Positions 43,541 through 53,870 are shown, numbered from the stretch's first letter. The stretch: 64,000 nucleotides of DNA from Methylophaga sp. (GCA_002733715.2 NVWQ02000016.1:1-64000), one strand, 5' to 3'. The notes: generated from the letters alone by a model not told the origin. Program-made: numbers and translations.

Positions 43541-44266
43541 TTGGCACTGTTATCTGCTCAAGAATTATCTAAACGTTTTGGCGATCGCCACGCAGTAAAA
43601 TCAATTTCACTCGAAGTTAATAGTGGTGAAATTGTAGGGCTACTTGGTCCCAATGGCGCTGGTAAAACAACAAGTTTCTATATGATTGTGGGGTTAATTC
43701 CCGTCGATCATGGCACTATTTATCTTGATCAACTAGAACTTACTCATGAGCCCATTCACAAGCGCGCACAATTAGGCATTGGTTATTTACCGCAAGAAGC
43801 CTCTATTTTTAGAAAGCTTAGCGTGGCAGATAATATTTTTGCTATCATCGAAACACGTGAAGATCTTGATCTTGAAGCCAAACATTTATTACTCGAACAA
43901 TTATTAGCTGATTTCCATATCGAACATATTCGTGATTCACTAGGTATGGCTTTATCCGGCGGAGAGCGCCGCCGAGTAGAAATTGCCCGAGCATTAGCGA
44001 TGGAACCAAAATTTCTATTATTAGACGAACCTTTTGCGGGTGTTGACCCCTTATCGGTAATTGATATTCAAGGCGTAATTAAAGATCTCGCTGCACGCGG
44101 TATCGGCATTCTGATAACCGACCATAATGTACGTGAAACACTTAGAGTCTGCGAACGTGCTTATATTTTTAACGAAGGTGAAGTTATTGCCAAAGGCACA
44201 CCAGAATCGATTCTGGAAGATAAACAGGTGCTAAGTGTTTATCTCGGACGTGATTTTAAGCTTTAA
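43541..44266 (+). CDS. lptB: LPS-export ATPase LptB
   Basis: The 241-residue ABC ATPase has Walker [11 protein letters not shown]-loop YLPQEASIF, signature [15 protein letters not shown], Walker [13 protein letters not shown] and H-loop TDHNV. The start codon is TTG. It powers LPS extraction with LptF/G. In many gammaproteobacteria rpoN follows, but here the next gene is a convergent M23 peptidase. Confidence 0.95.
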   Translation: MALLSAQELSKRFGDRHAVKSISLEVNSGEIVGLLGPNGAGKTTSFYMIVGLIPVDHGTIYLDQLELTHEPIHKRAQLGIGYLPQEASIFRKLSVADNIFAIIETREDLDLEAKHLLLEQLLADFHIEHIRDSLGMALSGGERRRVEIARALAMEPKFLLLDEPFAGVDPLSVIDIQGVIKDLAARGIGILITDHNVRETLRVCERAYIFNEGEVIAKGTPESILEDKQVLSVYLGRDFKL

Positions 44267-44304
44267 AAGATATACTTTTAATTTATAGAAAATCTAATTT
44301 AAAC

Positions 44305-45126
44305 CTAATCCCTCTTAGGAAAAAACAACCTAGGCTCCACTTTCACATTATTCAAACTCACTCCTAAATGTAAATGCGGTCCAGTTACCCGTCCTGTCGC
44401 CCCGACGGTTCCAATGATCTCACCTTGTTTCACTGTTTGGCCTATCTCAACACCAATTTTATCTAAATGAAGAAATAAGGTTATTAAACCCTGTCCATGG
44501 TCAATAAAAACTGTGTTTCCATTAAAGAAATAATCACCCGTATCTCGAATTATACCGTCTGCTGGTGCATGAATTTCAGTACCCGTTGGCGCGGCAATGT
44601 CCATTCCACTATGCGGTCTTTTTGGTTGGCCGTTAAATACACGTCTTCTTCCAAATAAACCACTAACTCGACCCTCAATTGGCCAAATGAAATTCATCGC
44701 CACATCACCTTCTGTCCAGTACCTTAATGCAGCCCCTGTTTTAACCTTCTCAGCATTAATTCTGGTCATATCGTAATTAGTGGGATTCACTTTTCGTTTA
44801 TCTGTGATTGTAATATGTTGTGTTGGGTAGGCTTTATCTTCCACTTCAAATAAGGTTTTACTAGTTTTCCCTGCCGATATAACGGTCACGCGCTGTGTAC
44901 CAATTTTTACACTTAAGGGAATGCCTACAACCGCAATCCACTGCTGATCTTGTTTTAACACCATGACCTGTTGTTTGTTATAAGTCACCACCGGCTTTTC
45001 ATCAGAAATAACTGCCAGCGGCACAATAACTACACCACCAGGCACGGCTGATTTCCGAGGTAAAGTTGTGGCTGATGCCACCGACAATGTCATCAACAGT
45101 AAAACAAACCCTAACAATTTAATCAT
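44305..45126 (-). CDS. Periplasmic M23 (LytM-type) peptidase
   Basis: The 273-residue protein has a signal peptide (LLLMTLSVASA), an N-terminal beta domain, and an M23 domain with all zinc ligands: HSGMDIAAPTGT (His and Asp) and HLHLGV. The enzyme should therefore be active on peptidoglycan cross-links, unlike EnvC-type activators. The start overlaps the xseA stop by eight bases. Confidence 0.88.
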   Translation of the reverse strand: MIKLLGFVLLLMTLSVASATTLPRKSAVPGGVVIVPLAVISDEKPVVTYNKQQVMVLKQDQQWIAVVGIPLSVKIGTQRVTVISAGKTSKTLFEVEDKAYPTQHITITDKRKVNPTNYDMTRINAEKVKTGAALRYWTEGDVAMNFIWPIEGRVSGLFGRRRVFNGQPKRPHSGMDIAAPTGTEIHAPADGIIRDTGDYFFNGNTVFIDHGQGLITLFLHLDKIGVEIGQTVKQGEIIGTVGATGRVTGPHLHLGVSLNNVKVEPRLFFPKRD

Positions 45127-46480
45127 TCTTTATCTCTTTAATTTCACATAATAATTGACCATGTTGTAATCGGACATTGATCTGCTGCTTGAGTTCTAAT
45201 TTTCTCGTGTTTTGCACTACTTTTCCAGACTCAGCTGCGGTGGCAATGCTGTAGCCACGTTCTAGCGTATTTAATGGACTCACCGCTGACAAAGTACGCA
45301 TTTGTTGCGTTAAATGTGATTGATATTTCTGTAACTTCTGCTTGATTCTGCTTTCTAATCTTTCAGAAAAAACCATCACTTTCTGTTTTTGCACTGCAAT
45401 CTCAGCTTGTGGATGCTTTAAGCGTACTGACCAATAATCTAATTGCTGCCGTTTATTATTAATGATATGTAACCAGCTACGATTTAACTGCTGTCCTGAT
45501 CTATTTAAGTCTTGAATTTGTTGGCGAATTTTAGCTTGTGGCTGTGGCAAGCGCTGTTTTAAATGTTTTACATGCCGATTCTCAGTTTGTATCCGATTAC
45601 TGATTAATAAATTTAGTCGGCGGAAATGATTCTTTATTTTAGCCAACAATTCGATACTATCTGGCACCGCTATCTCAGCTGCGGCTGAGGGAGTAGGCGC
45701 GCGCACATCGGCCACAAAATCAGCAATAGTAAAGTCAACCTCATGGCCCACTGCACTGATAATTGGAATTTCACTAGTAAAGATAGCGCGTGCAACCTTT
45801 TCATCATTAAAGCTCCACAAATCTTCTAATGAACCACCGCCACGACTGACAATAAGTACATCACATTCTTGCCTTTTTCCCGCTAACGTAATGGCATCAG
45901 CAATTTGCAGTGCAGAATCTCCACCTTGTACTGCTACTGGATAGAGAATGACATTAGCCGCAGGAAAACGTCGATTGAGCACCGTTAAAATATCATGGAC
46001 AGCCGCACCATCGGGTGATGACACCACACCAATACTTTGTGGCAATGTAGGCAAGTCTTTTTTATGGGCTTGATCAAATAAGCCTTCTTCACCTAAACGA
46101 TGTTTCAAAGCGTCATAAGCACGCTGCAAAGCGCCACTGCCCGCCTCTTCCATATGCTCAACAACTAATTGAAACTCGCCACGACCTTCATATAGCGTCA
46201 CTCGAACACGCAACAACACTTGCATGCCATTTTTAGGGGTAAACCGCACATTACGATTTTTATTCCTAAACATGGCACATCGCACCTGTGCGGCTTCGTC
46301 TTTTAGCGTGAAATACATATGGCCGGAGGCAGGCATCGCTAGATTAGATATTTCGCCTTCCACCCAAAGTAGAGGAAATGAACCTTCCAATACAGCTCGT
46401 GCTTCCCTCACCAAGCGTGAAACGGCATACACTTCTTTAACTGGGCGTGATGCTAATGTTGAGTTATTATCTATTGCCAC
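45119..46480 (-). CDS. xseA: Exodeoxyribonuclease VII large subunit
   Basis: The 453-residue protein has an OB-fold (VEGEISNLAMPASGHMYFTLKDEAAQVRCAMFR) and the nuclease core IGVVSSPDGAAVHDIL, DVLIVSRGGGSLEDLWSFNDE, SAVGHEVDFTIADFVADVRAPTPSAAAE. A coiled coil and the C-terminal LERGYSIAT follow. It degrades single-stranded DNA together with XseB. Divergent from guaB. Confidence 0.95.
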   Translation of the reverse strand: MAIDNNSTLASRPVKEVYAVSRLVREARAVLEGSFPLLWVEGEISNLAMPASGHMYFTLKDEAAQVRCAMFRNKNRNVRFTPKNGMQVLLRVRVTLYEGRGEFQLVVEHMEEAGSGALQRAYDALKHRLGEEGLFDQAHKKDLPTLPQSIGVVSSPDGAAVHDILTVLNRRFPAANVILYPVAVQGGDSALQIADAITLAGKRQECDVLIVSRGGGSLEDLWSFNDEKVARAIFTSEIPIISAVGHEVDFTIADFVADVRAPTPSAAAEIAVPDSIELLAKIKNHFRRLNLLISNRIQTENRHVKHLKQRLPQPQAKIRQQIQDLNRSGQQLNRSWLHIINNKRQQLDYWSVRLKHPQAEIAVQKQKVMVFSERLESRIKQKLQKYQSHLTQQMRTLSAVSPLNTLERGYSIATAAESGKVVQNTRKLELKQQINVRLQHGQLLCEIKEIKND

Positions 46481-46502
46481 GGAGCTTCCTATAAAAAGCC
46501 TT

Positions 46503-46619
46503 AACTGCTCAGTTTACCCCTAGAATTTATCAGTTTAAGGCAGGAAATGTGAGTTCACACGTGTGAATGTCCATTTCCGAACGCAGAAATGGTGAATTCT
46601 AGGGGTAAACTGAGTAGTT
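46503..46619. repeat. Palindromic MITE-like element between xseA and guaB
   Basis: A 25-bp terminal inverted repeat with one mismatch (CTCAGTTTACCCCTAGAATT and its complement are the perfect part) surrounds a 67-base core. The core holds further palindromes, including TTCACACGTGTGAA and GGAAATG...CATTTCC. TA flanks both ends, as with TA-targeting transposons. A TATAAT at 46624-46629 lies just beyond the right end, so the element forms the upstream part of the guaB promoter. Confidence 0.75.
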
Positions 46620-46632
46620 ATGTTATAATTGA

Positions 46633-48132
<1,500 letters not shown>

Positions 48133-48183
48133 ACTATGCCTGTGCCCATTCCATCTACAGAAAAAAAGTATACGTTACAAAAG

Positions 48184-48332
48184 CCCGTCATTGATCCTTC
48201 GGTTACTTCGTTTCCGCGAAATCGTTACATGGATGTAACTTAGTAGGGCAATGCAGGAGCAATTGCCGAGCGGGAATCCAACGATAGTGGCTAGTTCTAC
48301 TTCCCATGGATCCCCGCATACGCGAGGATGAC
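48184..48332. repeat. Interrupted REP/MITE-like repeat between guaB and guaA
   Basis: This is the inverse of the 20470-20548 unit: CCCGTCATT, later GCGGGAATCCAACGATAGTGG, then CCATGGATCCCCGCAT and GCGAGGATGAC. The hairpin is interrupted by about 80 bases containing GTTACATGGATGTAAC and GGCAAT...ATTGCC palindromes, apparently a second repeat inserted in or replacing the loop. No coding capacity. Confidence 0.7.
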
Positions 48333-48373
48333 GAACAATAGTTTTCTGCAGTTAATTTATTTTAGAGATTTTT

Positions 48374-49950
48374 ATGAGCCACAATATCCACGACCACCGA
48401 ATTCTTATTGTTGATTTTGGTTCACAATATACCCAGCTTATCGCACGCCGCATACGTGAAGCCGGTGTTTACTGTGAATTAAGAGATCCTGAAATAACTG
48501 AAGCCGAAGTAAAAGAATTTAATCCAAAAGGAATTATCCTTTCAGGTGGCCCAGACTCAACAATTAGCAGTGAAGCACCTGTCGCCCCCCAATTTGTATT
48601 TGAACTTGGTATTCCCGTATTAGGTATTTGCTACGGCATGCAAACCATGGCAATGCAATTAGGTGGTCAAGTTGAATCATCCGAACATCGTGAATTTGGT
48701 TATGCTCAAATTCGTGCCCGCGGCCATTCAAACTTATTACGTGATATTGAAGACCATGTTACAGAAGAAGGTTTTGGCCTACTCGATGTCTGATGAGTCA
48801 TGGCGATCGCATATCTAAACTCCCTGAAGGTTTCAATGTTATAGCCAGTACAGAGAGCGCGCCATTTGCAGGAATGGCTGATGAAAAGCGACAATTCTAC
48901 GGTGTGCAATTCCACCCAGAAGTCACACACACTGTTCAAGGCCAACGCATTATCGAGCGTTTTCTAACTGAAATTTGTCAATGTGAAACCTTATGGACAT
49001 CAGCACAAATCATCGAAGACAGCATCAAAACAATTCACCAACAAGTCGGTACTGATGATGTCTTGTTAGGACTTTCTGGCGGTGTAGATTCATCTGTAGT
49101 TGCCGCTTTGTTACACCGTGCTATTGGCAATCAATTGACCTGTGTATTTGTAGATAACGGATTGCTTCGTGAAAACGAAGGCGATCAAGTCATGGCTATG
49201 TTTGCTAAAAACATGGGCATCAAAGTGATTCGTGTTGATGCTGAGCAACGCTTTCTCGATGAACTCGCCGGTGAAAATGATCCGGAGAAAAAACGCCGTA
49301 TTATCGGCCGTGTATTTGTAGAAATTTTTGAAGAAGAATCCAATAAACTAAACAATGTTAAATGGTTAGCACAAGGAACCATCTACCCTGATGTGATTGA
49401 ATCCGCCGCAGCTAAAACAGGTAAAGCTCAAGTTATTAAAACACATCATAATGTGGGTGGCCTACCCGATCATATGACACTTAAATTACTTGAACCTTTA
49501 CGTGAACTATTTAAAGATGAAGTGCGTAAACTAGGTGTTGAACTCGGCTTACCACGTGATATGGTTTACCGTCACCCCTTCCCTGGCCCAGGTTTAGGCG
49601 TTCGTATCTTAGGTGAAGTTAAAAAAGAATATGCTGACTTATTACGTAAAGCCGACAAGATTTTTATCGATGAACTTTATGCTCACGATTTATACGATAA
49701 AACCAGTCAAGCTTTTACCGTATTTCTACCTGTTAAGTCAGTTGGAGTTATGGGTGATGGTCGCCGTTATGATTATGTTGTTTCACTACGCGCCGTAGAA
49801 ACTATCGATTTTATGACTGCACGCTGGGCGCATCTTCCTTATGATTTTTTAGGCTTAGTCTCAAACCGAATTATCAATGAGGTTGAAGGGATCTCTCGTG
49901 TTACTTATGATATATCTGGCAAACCACCCGCTACTATTGAGTGGGAATAG
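48374..49950 (+). CDS. guaA: GMP synthase (glutamine-hydrolysing), split by an apparent one-base deletion
   Basis: Two abutting ORFs equal one GuaA. The first (139 codons) ends ...GFGLLDV-stop, the second (385 codons) starts [10 protein letters not shown]. Other GuaA proteins read LLDVWMSHGD, so restoring one G at 48792 (TGA to TGG-A) gives 139+1+385 = 525 residues, the E. coli length. The amidotransferase Cys (GICYGMQ) is in the first part, its His/Glu (FHPEVTHT) and the ATP-pyrophosphatase motif (LSGGVDSSV) in the second. The C-terminus PPATIEWE is intact. The stop overlaps the ATG (TGATG). The last codons form the attachment site of the adjoining island. Confidence 0.93.
49934..49949 (+). 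repeat. attL of the guaA-integrated island
   Basis: CTATTGAGTGGGAATA, the last codons of guaA, is repeated exactly at 53871-53886. Here it is followed by G, making stop TAG; at the right copy it is followed by A, which would restore TAA. The 3' end of guaA is a known integration hot spot. Confidence 0.88.
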
Positions 49951-50112
49951 TTACAACGATTTAAGTTGCTGATTGAATTAGACGGCGCTACTACACACTA
50001 CTTTTACACGCAAAAAACAATCGTTGTTTTATAACGCTTTTGGGCATATTGTTGCGCAAAATGCTGCACAGAGATGTGACAACTACGATTAATAGTAACG
50101 AAGTGTGTAAAT

Positions 50113-51345
50113 TTGGGTTTAAAGAAGCAAATAGTTAACGAAGATGAAATAGCAATATTTGACGAAGCTGTTATACATAAGCGCGGCGAATATTGGCAAT
50201 TTAAGCTCTGGCTGAATGACGAACAAAAGTACGCAAGGAAAAGCTTACGCACACGTAGCAAAATAACAGCAATAGAAAAAGCCAAACGCTTTTACTTAGA
50301 GATATTAGCAGACAGGCAAGCGGGCAAACGATACTTTACGCTGACAACAAAACAAGGCGTGGCGAAGTATATTGAGTACAGAGCAAAAGACGTTGAAACT
50401 GGCTTAATAGTAAGCGGCAGACTGACGACAATACGCACACACTTAAAGCACTTTTTGAGAATTATTGGCAAAGACACAAAGCTTAGAGAATTAGGTTATT
50501 TGGATTGTGAGGATTACTTTTACAAGCGGCACAAGGAAACGAACGGCAACGTAAAAGTAGTAACGATACAAAACGAACAGAGCACTATAAATGCGTGCAT
50601 TTTATGGCTGTTTAAAAATAATGAAACGTACTTTGCAAAGTTTGACTTTAAAAGGCTGGCAAAAGTAGACAGCAATAATGAAGCACTGCGAAGAGCTACA
50701 TTTACATTGAATGAATACAAGCAGCTTTGCGTTACAGCTAAAAACTATGCAAATGAATGCAGCGATAGCGGCAGGCAAGATGAATACGTTATACGCACAT
50801 TAATACGTTATTTTATTTTGATAGCTGGGCACAGTGGCTTACGAGTTGGCGAGCTATTACAATTAAAATGGAATGACGTAGAATTTGAAGCAGTAACAAG
50901 CAAAGGCAAGGAACACTTGTTGGCTAAGGTTGCAGTTAGGGCTGAGACAAGCAAGGTACGTAGAAGCAGAGTGCTTTATTGTAAAGGTGGCGAGCACTTT
51001 AAGCAGTTACAAAAAATACTAAAACACGATAATGGATTAATATTTAGTACGGATAGCATTACTAAAATAACAAAACGTAAACTGCTCTATCACTTCCATA
51101 AAATCGTAGCATTAGCTAATATCCCAAATAGCACTACACGTGCACTTGTACCTTATAGCTTAAGACACTTTGCAATTACACAACGCATATTAAGCGGCTT
51201 AAGTTTGCACGCTGTGGCGAGTATGTGCGGCACGAGTGTTGTGCAAATAGAGCGAACGTACTGGCACGTTAATAATGAGACGAGGCTGACAAGTGCTTTA
51301 GCTGATTACGTGCAAAATGACGACGGCACGATTACGTTAACGTAA
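50113..51345 (+). CDS. Tyrosine recombinase / integrase (long)
   Basis: The 410-residue protein has an N-terminal arm-binding region (GEYWQFKLWLNDEQKYARKSLRTRSKITAIEKAKRF), a SAM-like core-binding domain, and a catalytic domain with Arg in HSGLRVGELLQLKW, SLRH as box II, GTSVVQIERTYWH with the nucleophile Tyr. The third catalytic position has CG where His/Trp is usual, a change seen in phage-type integrases with GTS motifs. The track start is a TTG at 50113 and the true start is uncertain. It lies 163 bases from attL, the usual place for the integrase that catalyses site-specific insertion. Confidence 0.9.
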   Translation: MGLKKQIVNEDEIAIFDEAVIHKRGEYWQFKLWLNDEQKYARKSLRTRSKITAIEKAKRFYLEILADRQAGKRYFTLTTKQGVAKYIEYRAKDVETGLIVSGRLTTIRTHLKHFLRIIGKDTKLRELGYLDCEDYFYKRHKETNGNVKVVTIQNEQSTINACILWLFKNNETYFAKFDFKRLAKVDSNNEALRRATFTLNEYKQLCVTAKNYANECSDSGRQDEYVIRTLIRYFILIAGHSGLRVGELLQLKWNDVEFEAVTSKGKEHLLAKVAVRAETSKVRRSRVLYCKGGEHFKQLQKILKHDNGLIFSTDSITKITKRKLLYHFHKIVALANIPNSTTRALVPYSLRHFAITQRILSGLSLHAVASMCGTSVVQIERTYWHVNNETRLTSALADYVQNDDGTITLT

Positions 51346-51412
51346 ATACACTCCAAAGCAATACCCCTTTCCACGCTTCAAGCCCCAAAACTAAACAGCA
51401 TTAACGTGCACA

Positions 51413-51428
51413 GCAAGATATATCTTGC
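51413..51428. repeat. Perfect 16-bp palindrome before the Rep-like gene
   Basis: GCAAGATATATCTTGC is a perfect palindrome, flanked by CGTGCA on the left and TGCACG on the right, allowing a larger cruciform. It lies between the integrase stop and the HUH protein gene. It could be the Rep nicking/replication origin or an integrase-gene terminator. Confidence 0.6.
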
Positions 51429-51509
51429 CGTTTGCTTTTGCACGCTTAAAACACGTAAATAGTGCTTTGATTTATTTTAGGGTAATCATTGGTTTGCATA
51501 AATAGAATT

Positions 51510-52019
51510 ATGCAGGCAAATAAACAATACACAGAAGCAAGATACGACGAACGGCTACAAGCACAGACGCTTGAATGGATGGGGCAGCACGAAGAGCACT
51601 TAACGCACGCGTGCACGTTTACGATGGAGCAATTTGACGGCAACTTAACGGCTGAGCAGGCTTGGAAGCAGTGGGAGCGATTTTGCAAATATTTGAATAG
51701 AAAGATATACGGCAATGCAGCTAAGTTGCACGGCAAAACACTATTAATACTGCCAGTATTACACGGCGAGATTAGTTATAAAAATTTACACATACACGCA
51801 GCTATTGGCTGTGTTGACGATAGAAGTTATGGCTTTGCTGAATTAAAAACGATTATTGATACAGCTTGGCGTGAGATGAAATGGGCAAAGAATGATATTG
51901 AAATAGTGCAATACAGAGATATAAACTGGATTGACTATATGCTAAAAGAAAGCGTGCGACTTGATTTGCACAGTGTTGATTTAACGCGTTGCTGCATAGC
52001 AAAAACATTACAACAATAA
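51510..52019 (+). CDS. Small HUH-endonuclease-like Rep protein
   Basis: The 169-residue protein (ATG at 51510; the track uses TTG at 51489) shows the layout of rolling-circle Rep/relaxase proteins. A hydrophobic strand precedes HIH (ILPVLHGEISYKNLHIHAAIG, metal-binding HUH motif near residue 95). Then comes a YMLKE motif (WIDYMLKE, Tyr near 143 with Lys three residues later), which fits the catalytic YxxK. It is smaller than most Reps and no helicase domain is fused. The family is inferred from these motifs only. If right, it may nick the element's DNA to start replication or transfer. Confidence 0.55.
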   Translation: MQANKQYTEARYDERLQAQTLEWMGQHEEHLTHACTFTMEQFDGNLTAEQAWKQWERFCKYLNRKIYGNAAKLHGKTLLILPVLHGEISYKNLHIHAAIGCVDDRSYGFAELKTIIDTAWREMKWAKNDIEIVQYRDINWIDYMLKESVRLDLHSVDLTRCCIAKTLQQ

Positions 52020-52449
52020 CAGCAGCACAAAATTACAAAGCGAAGTGCTGACTTGCGTCTACTTAGCTATTTGCAAAAGCACTTATTAGTGCTTTATTAG
52101 CGAAGCTTTGCTCAAAGTAAATACATAGAACTAAAACATAAAAGCATAAGCACTAAACAAAGAAAACGAATAACAGCTAAAGCAAATAAACACACAGATT
52201 AAATGAAGCGCTAAACAGGTGTAACTGAGATATAGCGAGCTTACAGAGAAATAAAACATATTAAGTTGGCGCAGATAGAAACAATGAGAATACTTAAAAG
52301 CTTTGTTTATTTAATTAAGGAAAGCTAAGCACTTGAAATACATAAGGAATACACGACATATGAATATATGGGATAAAGCGGTAGGAATAATAAACAAAAG
52401 AAAACACACTACAGTTAATGAAATTACTTGCTTAAAGAAGGAAAAGACA
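52020..52449. other. Non-coding interval inside the island
   Basis: No convincing gene is seen. A hairpin AAAGCACT-TATT-AGTGCTTT followed by ATT (52074-52095) may terminate the Rep-like gene. AGCGAAGCTTTGCT (52099-52112) is another palindrome. The rest is A-rich on the plus strand with weak ribosome-site-like words. ORF starts upstream of 52450 lack good ribosome sites. Confidence 0.5.
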
Positions 52450-53043
52450 ATGACGGCACGTGTATTGACTGAGAAAGAGCTAAAGCAACTGCTACTGTTT
52501 ATTACAACGAGAAAATACGCAGTACGTGATAGAGCGATTGTATTAATGACGCATTTGGCGGGTATGCGAGTTAAAGAGATAGCAGCAACAAAAATTAAAG
52601 ACGTGCTGGCAAGTGATGGCAGTATTAAGAATGAAATACGTTTAACGGCTGAGCAAACAAAGGGCAAATATGCACGCACTATTGTAGTAAGCGAAAAGCT
52701 ACAAAAGGAATTACGCGTTTACTTGCAAGCACGCTTTGAGACAGAGCAACTTGAAATTATTACTAATACAAGTGAAATGAACAAGGCATTATTTAACACG
52801 CAAAAGCGCAATTACTTTAATGCAAATACACTGTGTTATCACCTGCATATGCTATACAAAACAGCAAATTTACAAGGTGCAAGCTCGCATAGCGGCAGAA
52901 GAAGCTTTTTGACAACATTAAGCAGTAAGGGTGTTGCACTTAGAACAATGATGGAGCTTGCAGGACACAGACAGGCGCAAACAACAATGCAATATATAGA
53001 CGTAAGTGAAGATATAAAAAGAGCAGCTGTGGAGTTAATTTAA
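52450..53043 (+). CDS. Minimal tyrosine recombinase (FimB-sized)
   Basis: I start at ATG 52450 (AAGGA seven bases before), giving 197 residues, essentially a catalytic domain alone: LTEKELKQLLLF, box I Arg in LAGMRVKEIAATKI, HSGRRSFLTTL as box II, GHRQAQTTMQYID with His and the Tyr nucleophile. The full catalytic set R-H-R-H-Y is present. Size is similar to FimB/FimE inversion recombinases. It could act as excision or inversion factor, or resolve element dimers. An extended ORF upstream to 52333 is less likely. Confidence 0.88.
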   Translation: MTARVLTEKELKQLLLFITTRKYAVRDRAIVLMTHLAGMRVKEIAATKIKDVLASDGSIKNEIRLTAEQTKGKYARTIVVSEKLQKELRVYLQARFETEQLEIITNTSEMNKALFNTQKRNYFNANTLCYHLHMLYKTANLQGASSHSGRRSFLTTLSSKGVALRTMMELAGHRQAQTTMQYIDVSEDIKRAAVELI

Positions 53044-53044
53044 A

Positions 53045-53239
53045 ATGAAGATAAACGAAATAGAAAGCATTAAGCCGATTAAAGCAAAGACAGCTGAGCA
53101 GTTACGTGTTGACACACTTAAAAATAAAAAAGACAAAGCAACAGATGCATTAAAGGCTGAACGCGAACAACAAAAGACAGCAAAAGCGAGAAAAAAGATA
53201 GAGACGGCAAATAAGGTTATTTACGCTATAAAAACGTAG
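53045..53239 (+). CDS. Small charged helical protein of the island
   Basis: This 64-residue, Lys/Ala/Glu-rich protein starts two bases after the recombinase stop. It looks like one long amphipathic helix or coiled coil (EQLRVDTLKNKKDKATDALKAEREQQKTAKARKKIETA). No known domain is recognised. Similar short lysine-rich helices occur in phage and element genomes. It is probably co-transcribed with the recombinase and may be an accessory DNA-binding protein, but this is a guess. Confidence 0.6.
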   Translation: MKINEIESIKPIKAKTAEQLRVDTLKNKKDKATDALKAEREQQKTAKARKKIETANKVIYAIKT

Positions 53240-53264
53240 CGCTTGTAGGCGGGCAAGCAAGCAG

Positions 53265-53657
53265 CTACAACAAAGCTAAGTGTTTACCAAGCTGCTTATC
53301 CAAGCTTGAAACGTGCATAAAAAACCACTCAACAGCAAAATCCACAATCTCCTCTACTGCTATCTCGTCATTTTTAAAAGCAAATACTTTCGTTTTAACG
53401 CTTTCCAAGCAATAGTTGTGCGCCCTAGTATGCTCAGCATAGCCGCTATAGCCAGTATCTATCATTACGTTTTCTTCGCTCATAAAGTGGAAGCGTACAA
53501 ACTGCACAAACTCGTTAATTAACCTAACAACTCGCTCCTTGCTTGCTCCTTTCTCACTTTCATTACAAATATGATTTAACAAGTCAAAATACATTTGATG
53601 CTCTATATCGATTCGCTCGTTATTTACGCTTAACTCTTTAGTCCACTTAATTTTCAT
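53265..53657 (-). CDS. Bacteriohemerythrin (island cargo)
   Basis: The 130-residue protein starts at MKIKWTKELSVNNERIDIEHQ (AAGGG six bases before the ATG). The di-iron ligands appear in the right order: His in IDIEHQ, His and Glu in RFHFMSEENVM, His in AEHTRAH, and His and Asp in FMHVSSLDKQ. Such proteins bind O2 reversibly and can store or deliver oxygen, or sense it. It is the only gene on the minus strand of the island and the only non-mobility gene recognised. Carrying it on an element is unusual. Confidence 0.92.
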   Translation of the reverse strand: MKIKWTKELSVNNERIDIEHQMYFDLLNHICNESEKGASKERVVRLINEFVQFVRFHFMSEENVMIDTGYSGYAEHTRAHNYCLESVKTKVFAFKNDEIAVEEIVDFAVEWFFMHVSSLDKQLGKHLALL

Positions 53658-53721
53658 AAGCACCCTTTTCACTCTGCTGTTAATTTCGCTATAATCTATC
53701 ACACACTTAAGCTGCGCACTG

Positions 53722-53740
53722 TGTAAGTAACTAACTTACA
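53722..53740. promoter_or_regulatory. Palindrome upstream of the bacteriohemerythrin gene
   Basis: TGTAAGT-AACTA-ACTTACA is a 7-bp perfect inverted repeat 65 bases before the start codon of the bacteriohemerythrin gene. It may be an operator of an unknown regulator. It also lies close to the right attachment site and could be an arm site for the integrase. Confidence 0.45.
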
Positions 53741-53870
53741 AGTTATTGAAAACATTAGAGGCACACTTAAAACACTGCAAAACAAAACACTGAAAACTAA
53801 CGCAGCAGCTACACAAAGCGACTTTGAAGATGCAGCTAATTGAAAAGGCTGGGTTAAATGGAGGGAGTAG

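Noticed and set aside
48786-48800. guaA as a natural two-subunit GMP synthase
   Set aside because: Two-subunit enzymes split between the amidotransferase and synthetase domains. Here the break is inside the amidotransferase, between its catalytic Cys and His/Glu.
50013-50031. Inverted repeat AAAACAA-TCG-TTGTTTT as an integrase site
   Set aside because: It looks more like a weak terminator near attL; no matching copy was found at the right end of the island.
53045-53239. Toxin-antitoxin component
   Set aside because: The 64-residue protein has no DNA-binding or toxin motif and no partner of typical size; the adjoining gene is a recombinase.
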